DNA of 64,000 nucleotides from Nocardia sp. alder85J. GTDB taxonomy: Bacteria; Actinomycetota; Actinomycetes; Mycobacteriales; Mycobacteriaceae. The DNA lies in the NCBI RefSeq assembly GCF_020176955.2, contig NZ_JAIUCZ020000012.1, forward strand, positions 186,001 to 250,000, read 5' to 3'. The position numbers and the translations under genes were made by a program. The notes under the pieces are model-generated. The model was not told where the DNA came from and made no database searches. It was given only the letters and a program-made list of their open reading frames with translations. Shown piece after piece: positions 25,034 to 33,401 of this stretch (positions are counted from its first letter, which is position 1; each line of letters begins with the position of its first letter).

Positions 25034-25549
25034 CTACCCGTTGCGGTAGGCCGGGGCTCGGGAGGTGCCGGCGGGGGCGAGGGTGTGCAGCAGGGGCAGG
25101 GTGCGGCGGCGGACGACGGTGGACAGGACGATCACGCTGTGGGAGCGGACCACGGCGGGGCTGCGGTCGATGCTCAGCAGCACCGATTGCAGGCCGGTGT
25201 GCGAGTCGGCGCCGAGGCGGCACAGCACGTCTCCGGAACCGGTGGTGGCGTAGGCCTCCAGGACGCCGGGGATGGCTTCCAGGTCGGTGGCGACCGCGTC
25301 GAGGGCGCCCTGGGCGATCTCCAGGGTGACGAAGGCCTGGACGTCGAAGCCGGCGGCGGTGACGTCGACCTGCGGGTCGTAGGAGGTGATCACGCCGGAT
25401 TCCTCCATGCGGGCGATGCGGGCCTGCACGGTCGCGCGGGCGACCCGGGTGCGGCGGGACAACTCCAGCACGCCCGCCTTCTGGTACTCGTGCATGGCGT
25501 CGAGGATCGCGAGGTCCAGTTCGTCCAGTTTGGCGGGCTGGTGCGGCAT
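25034..25549 (-). CDS. Lrp/AsnC-family regulator
   Basis: A 171-residue regulator with the usual two parts. An N-terminal HTH (residues ~9-60; LAILDAMHEYQKAGVLELSR then TRVARATVQARIARMEESGVI) is followed by a C-terminal RAM ligand domain (residues ~75-155; QAFVTLEIAQGALDAVATDL, TGSGDVLCRLGADS). It is divergent from the 4-hydroxyphenylpyruvate dioxygenase gene with a 130-bp gap, so it probably senses tyrosine, phenylalanine or a keto acid and controls that gene. Ligand is inference. Confidence 0.9.
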   Translation of the reverse strand: MPHQPAKLDELDLAILDAMHEYQKAGVLELSRRTRVARATVQARIARMEESGVITSYDPQVDVTAAGFDVQAFVTLEIAQGALDAVATDLEAIPGVLEAYATTGSGDVLCRLGADSHTGLQSVLLSIDRSPAVVRSHSVIVLSTVVRRRTLPLLHTLAPAGTSRAPAYRNG

Positions 25550-25565
25550 CGGCGGCTCCCTTCTG

Positions 25566-25576
25566 TGAACTGTTCA
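25566..25576. promoter_or_regulatory. Operator candidate between AsnC-type regulator and hpd
   Basis: Palindrome tgaac-t-gttca lies 17 bp upstream of the regulator start and ~104 bp upstream of hpd, flanked by tgt...aca symmetry out to 25590. Lrp/AsnC proteins bind loose palindromes of this size. It would allow control of both genes. Confidence 0.45.
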
Positions 25577-25679
25577 AATTGTCCAGCACATGCCCGGTTT
25601 CGGTGGCGCAATTCACCACCGTGTCGAGCGAATTCGGCCGATCTTGCCCAGTCCCGCGCGGTGGAGATTTGCTTGGCTC

Positions 25680-26861
25680 ATGACACTCGACAACCTGCCG
25701 AAGGCGGACGATTCCCCCAGCGACAGCGAGTTGCGCCGGCTCGTGGGACTCGTCGACCACGATTGGGCGCGTGATCCCTTCCCGGTGATCGGATGGGACG
25801 CGCTGGTCTGGGTGGTCGGCAACGCCACGGTATTCGCACACTATCTGCAATCGGCGTTCGGGATGCGGCTGGAGGCGTATTCGGGACCGGAGACCGGCAA
25901 CCGTGATCACAAGGGGTTCGTGCTGCGCAGTGGCAGTGCGCGATTCGTGATCACCGGCGCGGTGGATCCGGACAGTCCGCTGGTCGCCCGGCAGGCCCGG
26001 CACGGTGACGGGATCGCCGACATCGCGCTCGAGGTGCCCGAGGTGGACCGCTGCGTCGCGCAGGCCCGCGCGCAGGGTGCGACGGTCCTGGTGGCCCCGC
26101 ACGACGACCGGGACGAGTTCGGCGTCGTCCGCAGCGCCACCCTGGCCACCTACGGCGACACCCGTCACACCCTGGTGGACCGTTCCCGCTACGACGGCCC
26201 GTATCTGCCCGGCTACGTGGCCGCCGCCTCGCCCGCGAATCCGGCCCGGCTGTTCCAGGCGGTCGACCACGTGGTCGGCAATGTCGAACTCGGGCGGATG
26301 AACGAGTGGGTCGACTTCTACAAGCGGGTGATGGGCTTCCGGAACCTGGCCGAATTCATCGGCGACGACATCGCCACCGAATATTCGGCGCTGATGAGCA
26401 AGGTGGTGGCCAGCGGAAACCATCGGGTGAAGTTCCCGCTCAACGAACCCGCCCCCGGTCGCAAACGGTCCCAGATCGATGAATATCTCCTGTTCCATCG
26501 CGGGCCGGGGGTGCAGCACATCGCCCTGGCCACCGGCGACATCCTGGCCGCGGTCGACGCATTGCGCGCGGCCGGGGTGGAATTCCTCGCCACGCCGGAT
26601 GCCTACTATTCGGATCCGGAATTGCGGGCCCGGATCGGGCATGTCCGGGTGCCGGTGGAACAGTTGCGCTCGCGCGGCATCCTGGTCGACCGGGACGAGG
26701 ACGGCTATCTGTTGCAGATCTTCTGCAAACCGCTCACCGACCGGCCGACGATCTTCTTCGAACTGATCGAGCGGCACGGGTCGCTGGGCTTCGGCAAGGG
26801 CAATTTCAAGGCGCTGTTCGAGGCCATCGAACGGGAACAGCAGGCCCGCGGCAACCTGTGA
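25680..26861 (+). CDS. hpd: 4-Hydroxyphenylpyruvate dioxygenase
   Basis: A 393-residue Fe(II) enzyme that turns 4-hydroxyphenylpyruvate into homogentisate in tyrosine breakdown. The two-part vicinal-oxygen-chelate fold is clear. The iron ligands lie in the C-terminal half: AVDHVVGNV (His), GVQHIALAT (His) and IFFELIERHG (Glu). RYDGPYLPGY and the C-terminal GFGKGNFKALFEAIE complete the family signature. GGAG is present about 16 nt before the ATG. The divergent AsnC-type regulator suggests control by aromatic amino acids. Confidence 0.96.
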   Translation: MTLDNLPKADDSPSDSELRRLVGLVDHDWARDPFPVIGWDALVWVVGNATVFAHYLQSAFGMRLEAYSGPETGNRDHKGFVLRSGSARFVITGAVDPDSPLVARQARHGDGIADIALEVPEVDRCVAQARAQGATVLVAPHDDRDEFGVVRSATLATYGDTRHTLVDRSRYDGPYLPGYVAAASPANPARLFQAVDHVVGNVELGRMNEWVDFYKRVMGFRNLAEFIGDDIATEYSALMSKVVASGNHRVKFPLNEPAPGRKRSQIDEYLLFHRGPGVQHIALATGDILAAVDALRAAGVEFLATPDAYYSDPELRARIGHVRVPVEQLRSRGILVDRDEDGYLLQIFCKPLTDRPTIFFELIERHGSLGFGKGNFKALFEAIEREQQARGNL

Positions 26862-26927
26862 GCGCAGGTCACCGGCCCACAGCTCGGCTGTCTGCTTTCC
26901 GTGGCCGCGCCCAGTAGAGTGCCAGGC

Positions 26928-27458
26928 ATGCGGATCACGTCGGCGATCGTCGCGACGACAGCCATCGCAGCCCTGCTCGCGGGGTGTGGGTCGGGTGACA
27001 AGTCGGACAGTGACGGCCCCGCGGTGCGTCCCCCGGCGAAGGTGGCGGCGCTGGGACCGTTCACCGGCGAATGCGGCGGCGTCACCGACGACGAGGTGCG
27101 GTCACTGGGTGGGCTGGATCAGATCTCCCGCTCGTTCAAGAATTCGGTGGGCTGCAATTGGGAGTCGGCCGGGAGCGGCTCGCCGAGTGTCACCTTCGCC
27201 TCCTATCGGGGCAGTCCGATCGGGCGGGAGCGGGCCTGGGTCACCGCGCAGGGCCGCAATCCGGAGGATATCGACGTCGGCGGGCACAAGGGGTTCCAGG
27301 ACGCCTCGCCCGACGGTTCCATCTGCGATCTGGCGGTGCAACTCGGCGACGATTTCTTCGAATGGTCGACCTCCACCGGATTCCTCCCGGCGCAGACCGG
27401 CAATCCGTGCGACAAGAACCGCAAACTGGCCGAACTGACCGTGCAGAGACTGAAGTGA
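26928..27458 (+). CDS. DUF3558 lipoprotein, copy 1
   Basis: A 176-residue lipoprotein: signal peptide with lipobox LLAGC at residue 20, then a Ser/Asp/Pro linker and a DUF3558 domain. Four cysteines fall in the expected order (GECGGV, VGCNWE, SICDLA, NPCDKN), making two disulfides likely. It ends LAELTVQRLK as usual. Weak ribosome site (GCCAGGC). It precedes the second DUF3558 gene by 8 nt, so both form an operon. Function of the family is unknown; it is anchored outside the membrane. Confidence 0.88.
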   Translation: MRITSAIVATTAIAALLAGCGSGDKSDSDGPAVRPPAKVAALGPFTGECGGVTDDEVRSLGGLDQISRSFKNSVGCNWESAGSGSPSVTFASYRGSPIGRERAWVTAQGRNPEDIDVGGHKGFQDASPDGSICDLAVQLGDDFFEWSTSTGFLPAQTGNPCDKNRKLAELTVQRLK

Positions 27459-27466
27459 GGCGGCCC

Positions 27467-28009
27467 ATGAGAACTCCGGCCGTGCTGATCGCGGCGCTGG
27501 CGGTCGCGGTGGGATTGTCGACGGCCGGCTGTGGCCGGACCGTCACCGGCACGGCGCAACCGGCCGGCGGCAGCGGCGGTGGCGTCAACATGAATTTCGA
27601 CAAGCTGTTGCGTGAATGCCAGGTGGTGCAGCAGGACGAGATCGCGAAGGCCACCGGGGCCGCCAGCGCCGACTCGTCCTTCAACGGCGCGGTGTGCATG
27701 TGGGATCTGACCGGCGCGCCCGGCGGCGACGGCATGGCCACGCTGAACTGGTACGAGATGGGCTCACTGACCAACGAGAAGCAGAACAACGACCGCCTCG
27801 GCTATCTGACCTCGGATATCAACGTGCAGGGCCGGCGTTCGCTACAGATCCGCCGCCCGAACGATCCGGATTCCTGCGGTGTCATGGCCCCCGCGGCCGA
27901 CACCGGCATCATCGGCTGGTGGATCAACTATCGCCCCGGTGGCGGCCATCCGGATCCGTGCGACGGGGCGAAGAAACTGGCGGAATTGACCTTGAACCTC
28001 GCCCGATGA
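27467..28009 (+). CDS. DUF3558 lipoprotein, copy 2
   Basis: A 180-residue paralogue of the upstream gene. Lipobox STAGC at residue 22, short Gly-rich linker, and the four cysteines in RECQVVQQDEI, AVCMWDLT, DSCGVMAP and DPCDGAKK. LAELTLNLAR ends it. The pair is an evident tandem duplication that has diverged. The same cysteine module recurs in the kinase ectodomains 2-6 kb upstream. Confidence 0.88.
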   Translation: MRTPAVLIAALAVAVGLSTAGCGRTVTGTAQPAGGSGGGVNMNFDKLLRECQVVQQDEIAKATGAASADSSFNGAVCMWDLTGAPGGDGMATLNWYEMGSLTNEKQNNDRLGYLTSDINVQGRRSLQIRRPNDPDSCGVMAPAADTGIIGWWINYRPGGGHPDPCDGAKKLAELTLNLAR

Positions 28010-28044
28010 CATCGGGCGCGCGGCGTAGCACGGGGGCCCCATTT

Positions 28045-28073
28045 TTGCCCCCCGCCGCGCCGACAGGTATCGT
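28045..28073 (+). promoter_or_regulatory. Promoter candidate for the str operon
   Basis: A -35-like ttgccc (28045-28050), a 17-bp spacer and a -10-like tatcgt (28068-28073) lie about 200 nt upstream of rpsL. Spacing is ideal for the main sigma factor. This would give a leader of roughly 190 nt. Confidence 0.5.
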
Positions 28074-28272
28074 GGATCGCTGTGCCCGGATGCGTGCGGG
28101 CAAGTTGTGAGCAGGACATAAGCCAGCGAGAGCGGCCGACGGTTTCAGCGTGCCTCGGAAAAGGCCTCTGAACTGCGCGCGACACGCCCGACCTCGGGAC
28201 GCGAGGGATGCGGCAACCGAACACAGACATGAAGTTCCAGACACCTGGTTACTAAATAAGGAAAGCCGGTCT

Positions 28273-28647
28273 ATGCCAACCATCAACCAGCTGGTCCGCA
28301 AGGGTCGCAGCGACAAGGTCGCCAAGACCAAGACTGCGGCCCTCAAGGGGAGCCCGCAGCGTCGTGGGGTGTGCACTCGCGTGTACACCACGACACCGAA
28401 GAAGCCGAACTCCGCGCTGCGTAAGGTCGCGCGCGTTCGCCTGACCAGCTCGGTGGAGGTCACGGCCTACATTCCGGGCGAGGGCCACAACCTGCAGGAG
28501 CACTCCATGGTGCTCGTGCGCGGCGGCCGTGTGAAGGACCTGCCGGGTGTGCGCTACAAGATCATCCGCGGCTCGCTCGACACCCAGGGTGTGAAGAACC
28601 GCAAGCAGGCCCGCAGCCGCTATGGCGCCAAGAAGGAGAAGAGCTAA
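28273..28647 (+). CDS. rpsL: 30S ribosomal protein S12
   Basis: A 124-residue S12, the full usual length, part of the decoding centre. TTPKKPNSALRK and GGRVKDLPGVRYK are present; the two lysines at the classic streptomycin-resistance positions (43 and 88) are unchanged, so this looks like a drug-sensitive wild-type allele. ATG 28273; upstream GGAAAG serves as ribosome site. The stop overlaps the start of rpsG by 1 nt (TAATG), so translation is coupled. Confidence 0.98.
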   Translation: MPTINQLVRKGRSDKVAKTKTAALKGSPQRRGVCTRVYTTTPKKPNSALRKVARVRLTSSVEVTAYIPGEGHNLQEHSMVLVRGGRVKDLPGVRYKIIRGSLDTQGVKNRKQARSRYGAKKEKS

Positions 28648-29117
28648 TGCCGCGCAAGGGCCCCGCTCCCAAGCGTCCCCTGATCAACGATCCGGTCTAC
28701 GGATCGCCGCTGGTCACTCAGCTGGTCAACAAGATTCTGCTCGACGGCAAGAAGTCGACCGCGGAGCGCATCGTCTACGGCGCGCTGGAGCAGGCCCGCG
28801 ACAAGACCGGCACCGATCCGGTGGTGACCCTGAAGCGCGCGCTGGACAACGTCAAGCCCGCGCTGGAGGTCAAGCCCCGGCGTGTCGGTGGCGCCACCTA
28901 CCAGGTGCCGGTCGAGGTGCGGCCGGGCCGCGCCAACACCCTGGCCCTGCGCTGGCTGGTGAACTTCGCGCGGCAGCGTCGTGAGAAGACCATGGTCGAG
29001 CGTCTCGCCAACGAGCTGCTGGATGCCAGCAACGGCCTGGGCGCGTCGGTGAAGCGTCGCGAGGACACCCACAAGATGGCCGAATCCAACCGGGCCTTCG
29101 CGCACTACCGCTGGTGA
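28647..29117 (+). CDS. rpsG: 30S ribosomal protein S7
   Basis: A 156-residue S7, which nucleates assembly of the 30S head. Typical MPRKGPAPKR start, VGGATYQVPVEVRP in the centre and KREDTHKMAESNRAFAHYRW end. Starts in a TAATG overlap with rpsL. Followed by a 217-bp gap to fusA in which I see no gene. Confidence 0.98.
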   Translation: MPRKGPAPKRPLINDPVYGSPLVTQLVNKILLDGKKSTAERIVYGALEQARDKTGTDPVVTLKRALDNVKPALEVKPRRVGGATYQVPVEVRPGRANTLALRWLVNFARQRREKTMVERLANELLDASNGLGASVKRREDTHKMAESNRAFAHYRW

Positions 29118-29334
29118 ATCGGCTCCCGGATCGCCGCGAAACGGCACCGGGAGGCGAGTCACAGTCGGGCGCGTCACGCTGAAGTGCTGGGCACTATAGC
29201 GCCGCGCCCGACGTTGAACAAGTGATGGCCTCGGGTCATGGCTGAAAGCCGATACCGGCCGACGTCGTGGTCAGGGTCGTTCCCGATGATCCCTACACAG
29301 CTGAACGCCTAAACACAGAGCGGGGAAGATTTCC

Positions 29335-31437
29335 GTGGCACAGGACGTGCTCACCGACCTCAACAAGGTCCGCAACATCGGCATCATGGCGCACATCGAT
29401 GCCGGTAAGACCACGACAACCGAACGCATCCTCTTCTACACCGGCATCACCTACAAGATCGGTGAGGTCCACGACGGTGCGGCCACGATGGACTGGATGG
29501 CACAGGAGCAGGAGCGGGGTATCACCATCACCTCCGCAGCCACCACCTGCTACTGGAAAGACAACCAGATCAACATCATCGACACGCCCGGCCACGTCGA
29601 CTTCACCGTCGAGGTGGAGCGGTCGCTGCGCGTGCTCGACGGCGCGGTTGCGGTCTTCGACGGCAAAGAGGGCGTTGAGCCGCAGTCCGAGCAGGTCTGG
29701 CGGCAGGCCGACAAGTACGACGTGCCCCGCATCTGCTTCGTCAACAAGATGGACAAGCTCGGCGCGGACTTCTACTTCACCGTGAAGACGATCAAGGAGC
29801 GCCTCGGCGCGAAGCCGCTGGTCATCCAGCTGCCGATCGGCGCCGAGGACACCTTCGAGGGCATCGTCGACCTGGTCGAGATGAACGCCAAGGTGTGGCG
29901 CGGTGAGACGAAGCTCGGCGAGCAGTACGAGGTCGTCGAGATCCCCGCCGATCTGGCGGACAAGGCGGAGGAGTACCGGCAGGAACTGCTGGAGGCCGTC
30001 GCCGAATCCGACGAGGAGCTGCTGGAGAAGTTCCTCGGCGGTGAGGAGCTCTCGATCGAGGAGATCAAGGGCGCCATCCGGAAGCTGACCGTCAACTCGG
30101 AGCTCTACCCCGTGCTCTGTGGCTCGGCGTTCAAGAACAAGGGCGTGCAGCCCATGCTCGACGCTGTGATCGACTACCTGCCCAACCCGCTGGACGACGG
30201 TGGCACCGACGGCCACGTACCGGGCAAGGAAGAGGAGATCATCCACCGGGACGCGAGTGTCACCGAGCCGTTCTCGGCGCTGGCGTTCAAGATCGCGACC
30301 CACCCGTTCTTCGGCAAGCTGACCTACGTCCGGGTGTACTCGGGCAAGGTCGACTCCGGCGCCCAGGTCATCAACTCGACCAAGGGCAAGAAGGAGCGCC
30401 TGGGCAAGCTGTTCCAGATGCACTCCAACAAGGAGAACCCGGTCACCGAGGCCCAGGCCGGCCACATCTACGCGGTCATCGGCCTGAAGGACACCACGAC
30501 CGGCGACACCCTGTGCGATCCGCAGAACCAGATCGTGCTGGAGTCCATGACCTTCCCGGATCCGGTCATCGAGGTGGCCATCGAGCCGAAGACGAAGGCC
30601 GACCAGGAGAAGCTGGGCACCGCCATCCAGAAGTTCGCGGAGGAGGATCCGACCTTCAACGTGAAGCTGGATCAGGAGACCGGCCAGACCGTCATCGGCG
30701 GTATGGGCGAGCTCCAGCTCGACATCTACGTCGACCGGATGAAGCGCGAATTCAAGGTCGAGGCCAACATCGGCAAGCCGCAGGTGGCCTACCGCGAGAC
30801 CATCACCAAGAAGGTCGAGAAGCTCGAGTACACGCACAAGAAGCAGACCGGTGGTTCGGGCCAGTTCGCTCGCGTGATCATCGCCCTGGAGCCCTTCAAG
30901 GGTGAGGACGGCGCGACCTACGAGTTCGAGAACAAGGTCACCGGTGGCCGCGTGCCGCGCGAGTACATCCCCTCGGTCGACGCCGGCATCCAGGACTCCA
31001 TGCAGTACGGTGTCCTCGCTGGTTACCCGCTGGTCAATGTGAAGGCCATGCTGCTCGACGGCGCCTACCACGAGGTCGACTCCTCGGAAATGGCGTTCAA
31101 GATCGCGGGTTCGATGGCCCTCAAGGAAGCGGCCCGCAAGGCCGGTCCGGTGATTCTCGAGCCGCTGATGGCCGTCGAGGTCACCACGCCCGAGGAGTAC
31201 ATGGGCGACGTGATCGGCGACCTGAACTCCCGCCGTGGCCAGATCCAGGCCATGGAGGAACGCAGTGGTGCCCGTGTCGTCAAGGCGCTGGTTCCGCTCT
31301 CGGAGATGTTCGGTTACATCGGTGACCTGCGGTCGAAGACCCAGGGCCGGGCGAACTTCTCCATGGTGTTCGATTCGTACGCGGAGGTTCCGGCCAACGT
31401 GTCGAAGGAGATCATCGCCAAGGCGACCGGCGAGTAG
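29335..31437 (+). CDS. fusA: Elongation factor G
   Basis: A 700-residue translational GTPase that drives translocation. GTP-binding motifs: G1 AHIDAGKTTTTERILFYTG, G3 DTPGHVDFT, G4 NKMDKLG. The C-terminal domains end TQGRANFSMVFDSYAEVP. GTG start at 29335 after GGGGAAG. Third gene of the str operon; 80 nt to tuf. No fusidic-acid resistance inference made. Confidence 0.98.
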   Translation: MAQDVLTDLNKVRNIGIMAHIDAGKTTTTERILFYTGITYKIGEVHDGAATMDWMAQEQERGITITSAATTCYWKDNQINIIDTPGHVDFTVEVERSLRVLDGAVAVFDGKEGVEPQSEQVWRQADKYDVPRICFVNKMDKLGADFYFTVKTIKERLGAKPLVIQLPIGAEDTFEGIVDLVEMNAKVWRGETKLGEQYEVVEIPADLADKAEEYRQELLEAVAESDEELLEKFLGGEELSIEEIKGAIRKLTVNSELYPVLCGSAFKNKGVQPMLDAVIDYLPNPLDDGGTDGHVPGKEEEIIHRDASVTEPFSALAFKIATHPFFGKLTYVRVYSGKVDSGAQVINSTKGKKERLGKLFQMHSNKENPVTEAQAGHIYAVIGLKDTTTGDTLCDPQNQIVLESMTFPDPVIEVAIEPKTKADQEKLGTAIQKFAEEDPTFNVKLDQETGQTVIGGMGELQLDIYVDRMKREFKVEANIGKPQVAYRETITKKVEKLEYTHKKQTGGSGQFARVIIALEPFKGEDGATYEFENKVTGGRVPREYIPSVDAGIQDSMQYGVLAGYPLVNVKAMLLDGAYHEVDSSEMAFKIAGSMALKEAARKAGPVILEPLMAVEVTTPEEYMGDVIGDLNSRRGQIQAMEERSGARVVKALVPLSEMFGYIGDLRSKTQGRANFSMVFDSYAEVPANVSKEIIAKATGE

Positions 31438-31517
31438 TTCATCGGTTTCCTGCACGACCAAGTAAGTACCAACCGCACTGCTGCTAAGTAAGCACCAACA
31501 AGTCCAGGAGGACAAAA

Positions 31518-32708
31518 GTGGCGAAGGCGAAGTTCGAGCGGACGAAGCCCCACGTCAACATCGGCACCATCGGTCACGTCGACCATGGCAAGACCACGCT
31601 GACCGCTGCGATCACCAAGGTTCTGGCCGACAAGTACCCGACGCTCAACGCGGCGTTCGCGTTCGACCAGATCGACAAGGCGCCGGAGGAGAAGGCTCGT
31701 GGTATCACGATCAACATCTCCCACGTCGAGTACCAGACGGAGAAGCGGCACTACGCCCACGTCGACGCCCCGGGCCACGCCGACTACATCAAGAACATGA
31801 TCACCGGTGCGGCCCAGATGGACGGCGCCATCCTCGTGGTCGCCGCCACCGACGGCCCGATGCCGCAGACCCGTGAGCACGTGCTGCTCGCTCGTCAGGT
31901 CGGTGTGCCCTACATCCTGGTCGCGCTGAACAAGGCCGACATGGTCGACGACGAGGAGATCCTCGAGCTCGTCGAGATGGAGGTCCGCGAACTGCTGGCC
32001 GCCCAGGAGTTCGACGAGGACGCCCCGGTCGTGCGCGTCTCCGGCCTGAAGGCGCTCGAGGGCGACCCGCAGTGGACCCAGTCCGTGCTGGACCTGATGG
32101 ACGCCGTCGACGAGTCGATCCCGGACCCGGTCCGTGAGACCGACAAGCCGTTCCTGATGCCGATCGAGGACGTGTTCACCATCACCGGCCGTGGCACCGT
32201 CGTCACCGGTCGTGTCGAGCGTGGCATCGTCAACGTGAACGAGGAAGTGGAGATCGTCGGCATCAAGCCGAAGACCACCAAGACCACGATCACCGGCATC
32301 GAGATGTTCCGCAAGCTGCTCGACCAGGGCCAGGCGGGCGACAACGTCGGCCTGCTGGTCCGTGGCATCAAGCGCGAGGATGTGGAGCGCGGCCAGGTCG
32401 TCATCAAGCCGGGCACCACCACCCCGCACACCGATTTCGAGGGCCAGGCGTACATCCTGTCGAAGGACGAGGGCGGCCGCCACACCCCGTTCTTCAACAA
32501 CTACCGCCCGCAGTTCTACTTCCGCACCACCGACGTGACCGGCGTCGTGACCCTCCCCGAGGGCACCGAGATGGTCATGCCGGGCGACAACACCGAGATG
32601 AGCGTCAAGCTCATCCAGCCGGTCGCCATGGAAGAGGGCCTGCGCTTCGCGATCCGCGAGGGTGGCCGCACCGTCGGCGCCGGTCGCGTCACGAAGATCA
32701 TCAAGTGA
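31518..32708 (+). CDS. tuf: Elongation factor Tu
   Basis: A 396-residue EF-Tu that carries aminoacyl-tRNA to the ribosome. G1 IGHVDHGKTTLTAAITK, G3 DAPGHADYIKNMITGAAQMD, G4 NKADMV, and the C-terminal VGAGRVTKIIK. GTG start with AGGAGG upstream at about 31506. Ends the str operon, followed by a strong hairpin. Confidence 0.98.
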   Translation: MAKAKFERTKPHVNIGTIGHVDHGKTTLTAAITKVLADKYPTLNAAFAFDQIDKAPEEKARGITINISHVEYQTEKRHYAHVDAPGHADYIKNMITGAAQMDGAILVVAATDGPMPQTREHVLLARQVGVPYILVALNKADMVDDEEILELVEMEVRELLAAQEFDEDAPVVRVSGLKALEGDPQWTQSVLDLMDAVDESIPDPVRETDKPFLMPIEDVFTITGRGTVVTGRVERGIVNVNEEVEIVGIKPKTTKTTITGIEMFRKLLDQGQAGDNVGLLVRGIKREDVERGQVVIKPGTTTPHTDFEGQAYILSKDEGGRHTPFFNNYRPQFYFRTTDVTGVVTLPEGTEMVMPGDNTEMSVKLIQPVAMEEGLRFAIREGGRTVGAGRVTKIIK

Positions 32709-32760
32709 CGTTGTCCCGCAACGTGACTCGACGGTGACGTTCCCCGGAACGTGACAATCG

Positions 32761-32796
32761 CACAAGGGCCGCTCCCGTCCGGGAGCGGCCCTTGTG
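32761..32796 (+). terminator. str operon terminator
   Basis: Perfect 16-bp inverted repeat (arms 32761-32776 and 32781-32796, 4-nt loop) 52 nt after the tuf stop; GC-rich, ends in cttgtg with no long T-run. Strong candidate for the operon terminator. Confidence 0.88.
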
Positions 32797-32890
32797 TCGT
32801 GTGCGAACGCTGCGCCGGTGGTACGGGCCGAGCGGTGGCTCTCGTCGTTCGTTCGTTCGGCCGGCGGCATACGACCGCTCTGCTGATGCG

Positions 32891-33109
32891 ATGACCAGGA
32901 TTACCTTCGACCCGGGCCGGCTCGGGGGTCGGCCCTGTGTTCGCGGTCTGCGGATCAGGGTGAAGGACGTGCTGGAACTCTTGGCCGCGGGGGAGTCCGA
33001 AGACTCGATTCTCGAGGACTACCCCTCCCTCGAGCGCGAGGATATCCGCGCGTGCTTGGCATTCGCCGCCGCTGAGGCCGACCACCCGATTTTGCGGTCG
33101 GCATCTTGA
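32891..33109 (+). CDS. DUF433 antitoxin-like protein
   Basis: A 72-residue protein that matches DUF433 well: TRITFDPGRLGGRPCVRGLRI, VLELLAAGESEDSILEDYPSL and EDIRACLAFAAAE. DUF433 proteins usually partner a DUF5615 PIN-like toxin in a small operon. Its TGA overlaps the TTG start of the toxin remnant (TTGA), the normal coupling for such pairs. The antitoxin looks intact although the toxin is broken. Confidence 0.88.
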   Translation: MTRITFDPGRLGGRPCVRGLRIRVKDVLELLAAGESEDSILEDYPSLEREDIRACLAFAAAEADHPILRSAS

Positions 33110-33400
33110 CGTTTCTGGTCGACGCGCAGTTGCCGCACTTGCGCGCGCCATCGCCACCGAAGGCTACGACGCGATACATGTGTGTGACATCGACCTGACC
33201 TCGGCGTCCGATCATGTCGTATGGGACGAAGCCCTGCGGCGGGGAGCAGCCGAGTCGGCACTACTGGCGCGTCGCCTGCCGTCGTGTGGTCGCGGATCGG
33301 CAACTGTTCGAGAAAGGCTCTGCTGGAAGCGTTTCTACCGTTGCTGCCGACCGTCGTCGACATGTTGGCGGCCGGCGAGACGGTTGTCGAGGTGCGCTGA
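33106..33400 (+). pseudogene. DUF5615 (PIN-like) toxin remnant, at least two frameshifts
   Basis: Three frames together spell a DUF5615 toxin. Frame of TTG 33106 gives TFLVDAQLP. After loss of one base near 33136, the next frame gives ALARAIATEGYDAIHVCDID and continues to DHVVWDEALRRGA (to ~33250). The last frame gives VVWSRIGNCSRKALLEAFLP then ETVVEVR, ending at TGA 33398-33400. The usual middle part with the catalytic K-D-E-D-F motif is missing or unreadable, so total length is short. It cannot make an active toxin. Sequencing error for the first shift is possible, but the second gap is not a single-base event. Confidence 0.8.
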
Positions 33401-33401
33401 G

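Noticed and set aside
23097..26777. 1226-residue minus-strand open frame
   Set aside because: Only its last 621 residues (from GTG 24962) are a kinase. The upstream half lies antisense to hpd and across the AsnC gene and is Arg/Pro/His-rich nonsense.
29293..31515. 740-residue frame antisense to fusA
   Set aside because: Complement of a conserved highly expressed gene; no ribosome site.
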